Positions 61,710 through 64,000 of a stretch of 64,000 nt of DNA are shown piece after piece. The notes beneath the pieces were generated by a model. The model saw nothing but the letters and a program-made list of their open reading frames with translations, had not been told where the DNA came from and did no database searches. This stretch comes from Ceratodon purpureus (taxonomy: Eukaryota; Streptophyta; Bryopsida; Pseudoditrichales; Ditrichaceae), in assembly GCA_014871385.1 (NCBI GenBank), contig CM026421.1, forward strand, positions 10,413,644 through 10,477,643, in the 5' to 3' direction. Made by a program: the position numbers and the translations under genes. Positions within the stretch are counted from its first letter, which is position 1; the number at the start of each line of letters is the position of its first letter.

Positions 61710-63420
61710 GACTCTGGCACCCTTATGCAAAAATGATGACGAAGACGTGCATAGCGAGGATTAGAACATACCCGCGCTTCTGAGGGGAAACTCAATGAAG
61801 CAAACAGGTTAAAATGGTTGAATTTCTTCAGATGAGCTATGCACGTCAAAATATTTTGTTCTTGACCCCTCCGGAACTTAGGAAGACCAAAGCGGAGTGA
61901 TGCCTTCGGGCCCGTGATCATTCCATTGTTACACACACTGAGGTTTCAGTTGGGTAAACTTTGTTTATTGTTGTCGAGGTCACATCCATTGTATGGGAGA
62001 TCTGCCCAAGGTGAACGACATTATGGGAGAAGCGGATAACCCTCCCGCCTGTGATTATTTTATTTCACAATCCACCAACGACTTTGGACATCCTTTAAAA
62101 TCCCAAGTATTCAAACTCATAAATCTAATCAATATGATGGAAAGGAAACCCCTGACTGATTGCATGGGTTGGAAAGAGCAACAGGAAGATCGAAGCTGAC
62201 GATTCGAAAATTGGATTAACCCTGGAAGAACACTGTGACTAAAACACAGTCTGAAACTAAACAATAATACCATGTTGCTGCCGATAGGACCGATCTTTGT
62301 CGAACTCTTTCACGGAACACAGCGTTAGAAAGGCGCACATAGCAGCAGAACCCGTATTGCGATATTCCACCATGCCTAGGAACTTTAATCCTTGGCATGG
62401 CCTGCTAACAGTTAAGTTGACAGAGACGAAAACTTGCATTCAGAGAATAAAGTCTTGGCTGTGCGAGAAAGAAGTATATTCTCGTTTGAGGGTGAGAAGT
62501 GTTCCCTCCGTTGCCGGAAAACAGCGAGCAACGGGAAGGAGGGATCACCGCCCTCTTGGAAACTACGAATGATCAACCTACCTTCACTTCTGCAAGAACG
62601 GGCACGTTGAACCGGAAGCCGGGGCCCAAGACCGTGAAGTCTGGGGCTCAAGACCGTGAAGCGGGGGGGGGGGAGGCAAGACCGTGCGTGCACATCCGAG
62701 GTAACTTGAAGAACGTCCGAGGTAACTTGGGTGTTACTTTATTTAGAGGTAAAAAGAAGCTTGATTAATATATCCTCAGTTTGAAGTATATCCTTCAAGC
62801 GCTTTGCATAATCCCTTTGTAAAATATAGAACATTGTTTATGTAAAACAGACAAAATCTTTAAATTCTTAATTTTAAGGTTCTATAATTGTTTTTTGTAT
62901 TTTTTGAGGAAATTTGGACTAACGTCCGAAATTTAGTACGGAGAATTCTTCCCCGAGGACATATTACCAATGTCATGCGAGATGGGATGTTATGCTAAGG
63001 CCCACTCAAGGACTCTGCGAAGAATTCAATGGTTATACTTTAAGAGTTTGATGGATATAGTTTAATGTGCCCCAAACTTTAGATTTTAATAAAGTGCTTC
63101 CACTAAGAGTGCAGTATAGAGAATGTTGTATTCAATTTATTCCACCTAAATGCATGTCCTTCCATTTTGCATGCCAAATGTACCGTATTGAAAGATAAGC
63201 ACTTTCAACTTGACTATGCAATGTACGGAAAAATTGTTGTAGTGTATCGTGAGGGTATATGAGATGTATGTATTCTTTTAACTTTGAATTTGCTTCTAAC
63301 GAGTCTGCATTGACCTTTGAAGTGTTCATTATGCAATATCCAAACGGTTACGTGTTTTGTTTAAAAGTTTCAAAATGATACTTTACAAAAATTGATTGAA
63401 CTATTTTTACAAAAATTTGT
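61710..63420. other. Intergenic DNA with short repeats; no recognised gene
   Basis: CAAGACCGTG occurs three times at about 62628-62690, and CCGAGGTAACTTG twice at about 62697-62730. A run of 11 G lies at 62663-62673. Frames here (68-119 codons) resemble nothing I know. Right of 62.8 kb the DNA is AT-rich. Confidence 0.4.
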
Positions 63421-64000
63421 TTAAATTTTTTTCCATCGTTGTCTTGACTTTGGTCTAAAAAATTCATTTCTCCTTCTATATGTTCCTATTCTATCATATT
63501 CACAACCTTTTTCAATGTAATCACCATTATTGATTCTTTTACTCAATCTAGACTCTATATCCGCATTACCTACATCTATATTCCTACAAGATTGTAGTTG
63601 ACTTGACCTACGTTTGTTTGACTTATGAACTGTATTCAATTTTTGTTCAAGTTGATCACTAAAATCCGTTATTTCTGATTGAGAATTTCGTAATGCAACA
63701 AGTTTTCGATGACATCGTTCATGATAATTCATACTTAAATTTGAACCATTTGAGGCATTAGTTTTTTTAATTCTAGTCACTTCAGGAGGTTCATAATTAG
63801 GAACATATTGATAACAAGTTGTTGCATGTCCTATGGAAGGATCACAACAACATGGTTTTCCATATCTTTCTTTGATGTGATATTTTTCATCACAGTGTGG
63901 CAATTCTCCATCCATTCTATCCACTATTACTGATTCTCCATTTTCAACAATAATATTTTTTCTCGTTCTTTCGTGAGGTGTTTTTTGGAAAATAATATCA
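63421..64000 (-). CDS. Uncharacterised open frame, 5'-partial at the right edge
   Basis: A minus frame is open from the window edge to a stop at 63421, about 192 codons, within DNA so AT-rich that stops should be frequent. Features seen: a Cys-rich spot (KPCCCDPSIGHATTCYQ), a possibly helical stretch (ITDFSDQLEQKLNTVHK) and a basic end rich in Arg/Lys (RRNEFFRPKSRQRWKK). I recognise no family. It could be a gene continuing beyond 64000, the end of a transposable or viral-like element, or a recently decayed frame. There is no evidence for splice sites within the visible part. Confidence 0.45.
   Translation of the reverse strand, partial: DIIFQKTPHERTRKNIIVENGESVIVDRMDGELPHCDEKYHIKERYGKPCCCDPSIGHATTCYQYVPNYEPPEVTRIKKTNASNGSNLSMNYHERCHRKLVALRNSQSEITDFSDQLEQKLNTVHKSNKRRSSQLQSCRNIDVGNADIESRLSKRINNGDYIEKGCEYDRIGTYRRRNEFFRPKSRQRWKKI

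Overview
This is nuclear DNA from a land plant. Seven intact protein-coding genes can be assembled. Six are on the minus strand and one is on the plus strand. Five have several introns with GT-AG borders, and their spliced frames are continuous. The families (alpha-dioxygenase, NDR1/HIN1-like LEA2 proteins, fatty-acid 2-hydroxylase without cytochrome b5, plant serine decarboxylase, base-exchange phosphatidylserine synthase, a STOP1-type zinc finger and a RUS/DUF647 protein) occur together in embryophytes. GC-richer exons sit in an AT-rich background with L1-type LINEs. A spore-bearing plant such as a moss seems likely to me, but nothing here fixes the species.

Layout: 0.9-4.8 kb alpha-dioxygenase (minus, 10 exons), with a hairpin-forming inverted repeat in intron 1. 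4.8-8.2 kb has no recognised gene. 8.2-15.6 kb is a full-length but decayed L1-type LINE (minus) bounded by a 17-bp target-site duplication. 15.6-21 kb is an AT-rich repeat zone with two short 5'-truncated copies of the same LINE family (each with its own 16-bp duplication), a 248-bp foldback and a 4 x 39-bp tandem array. 21.6-22.3 kb is a LEA2 gene (plus). 23.4-25.4 kb is a fatty-acid 2-hydroxylase (minus, 6 exons). 25.4-29.0 kb has no recognised gene. 29.0-32.0 kb is serine decarboxylase (minus, 6 exons). 34.5-35.4 kb is a second LEA2 gene (minus). 36.7-40 kb is very AT-rich, with a SINE candidate, a near-perfect 33-bp hairpin, tandem repeats and a 1.1-kb unit with 85-bp inverted ends. 41.5-45.3 kb is phosphatidylserine synthase (minus, 12 exons). 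47.7-49.9 kb is a STOP1-like zinc-finger factor (minus, 2 coding exons). 53.7-57.6 kb is the RUS/DUF647 gene (minus, 10 exons). 57.6-64 kb is mostly repeats and AT-rich DNA, with a speculative small plus-strand gene at 60.9 kb and an open frame that runs off the right edge on the minus strand.

Functionally, four of the seven genes act on lipids. Alpha-dioxygenase and fatty-acid 2-hydroxylase both make 2-oxygenated acyl chains. Serine decarboxylase makes ethanolamine from serine, and phosphatidylserine synthase exchanges ethanolamine for serine on phosphatidylethanolamine. No co-regulation can be shown from sequence, so the grouping is an observation only. Exon borders come from reading splice sites and family conservation by eye. 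Untranslated regions and most promoters could not be delimited.
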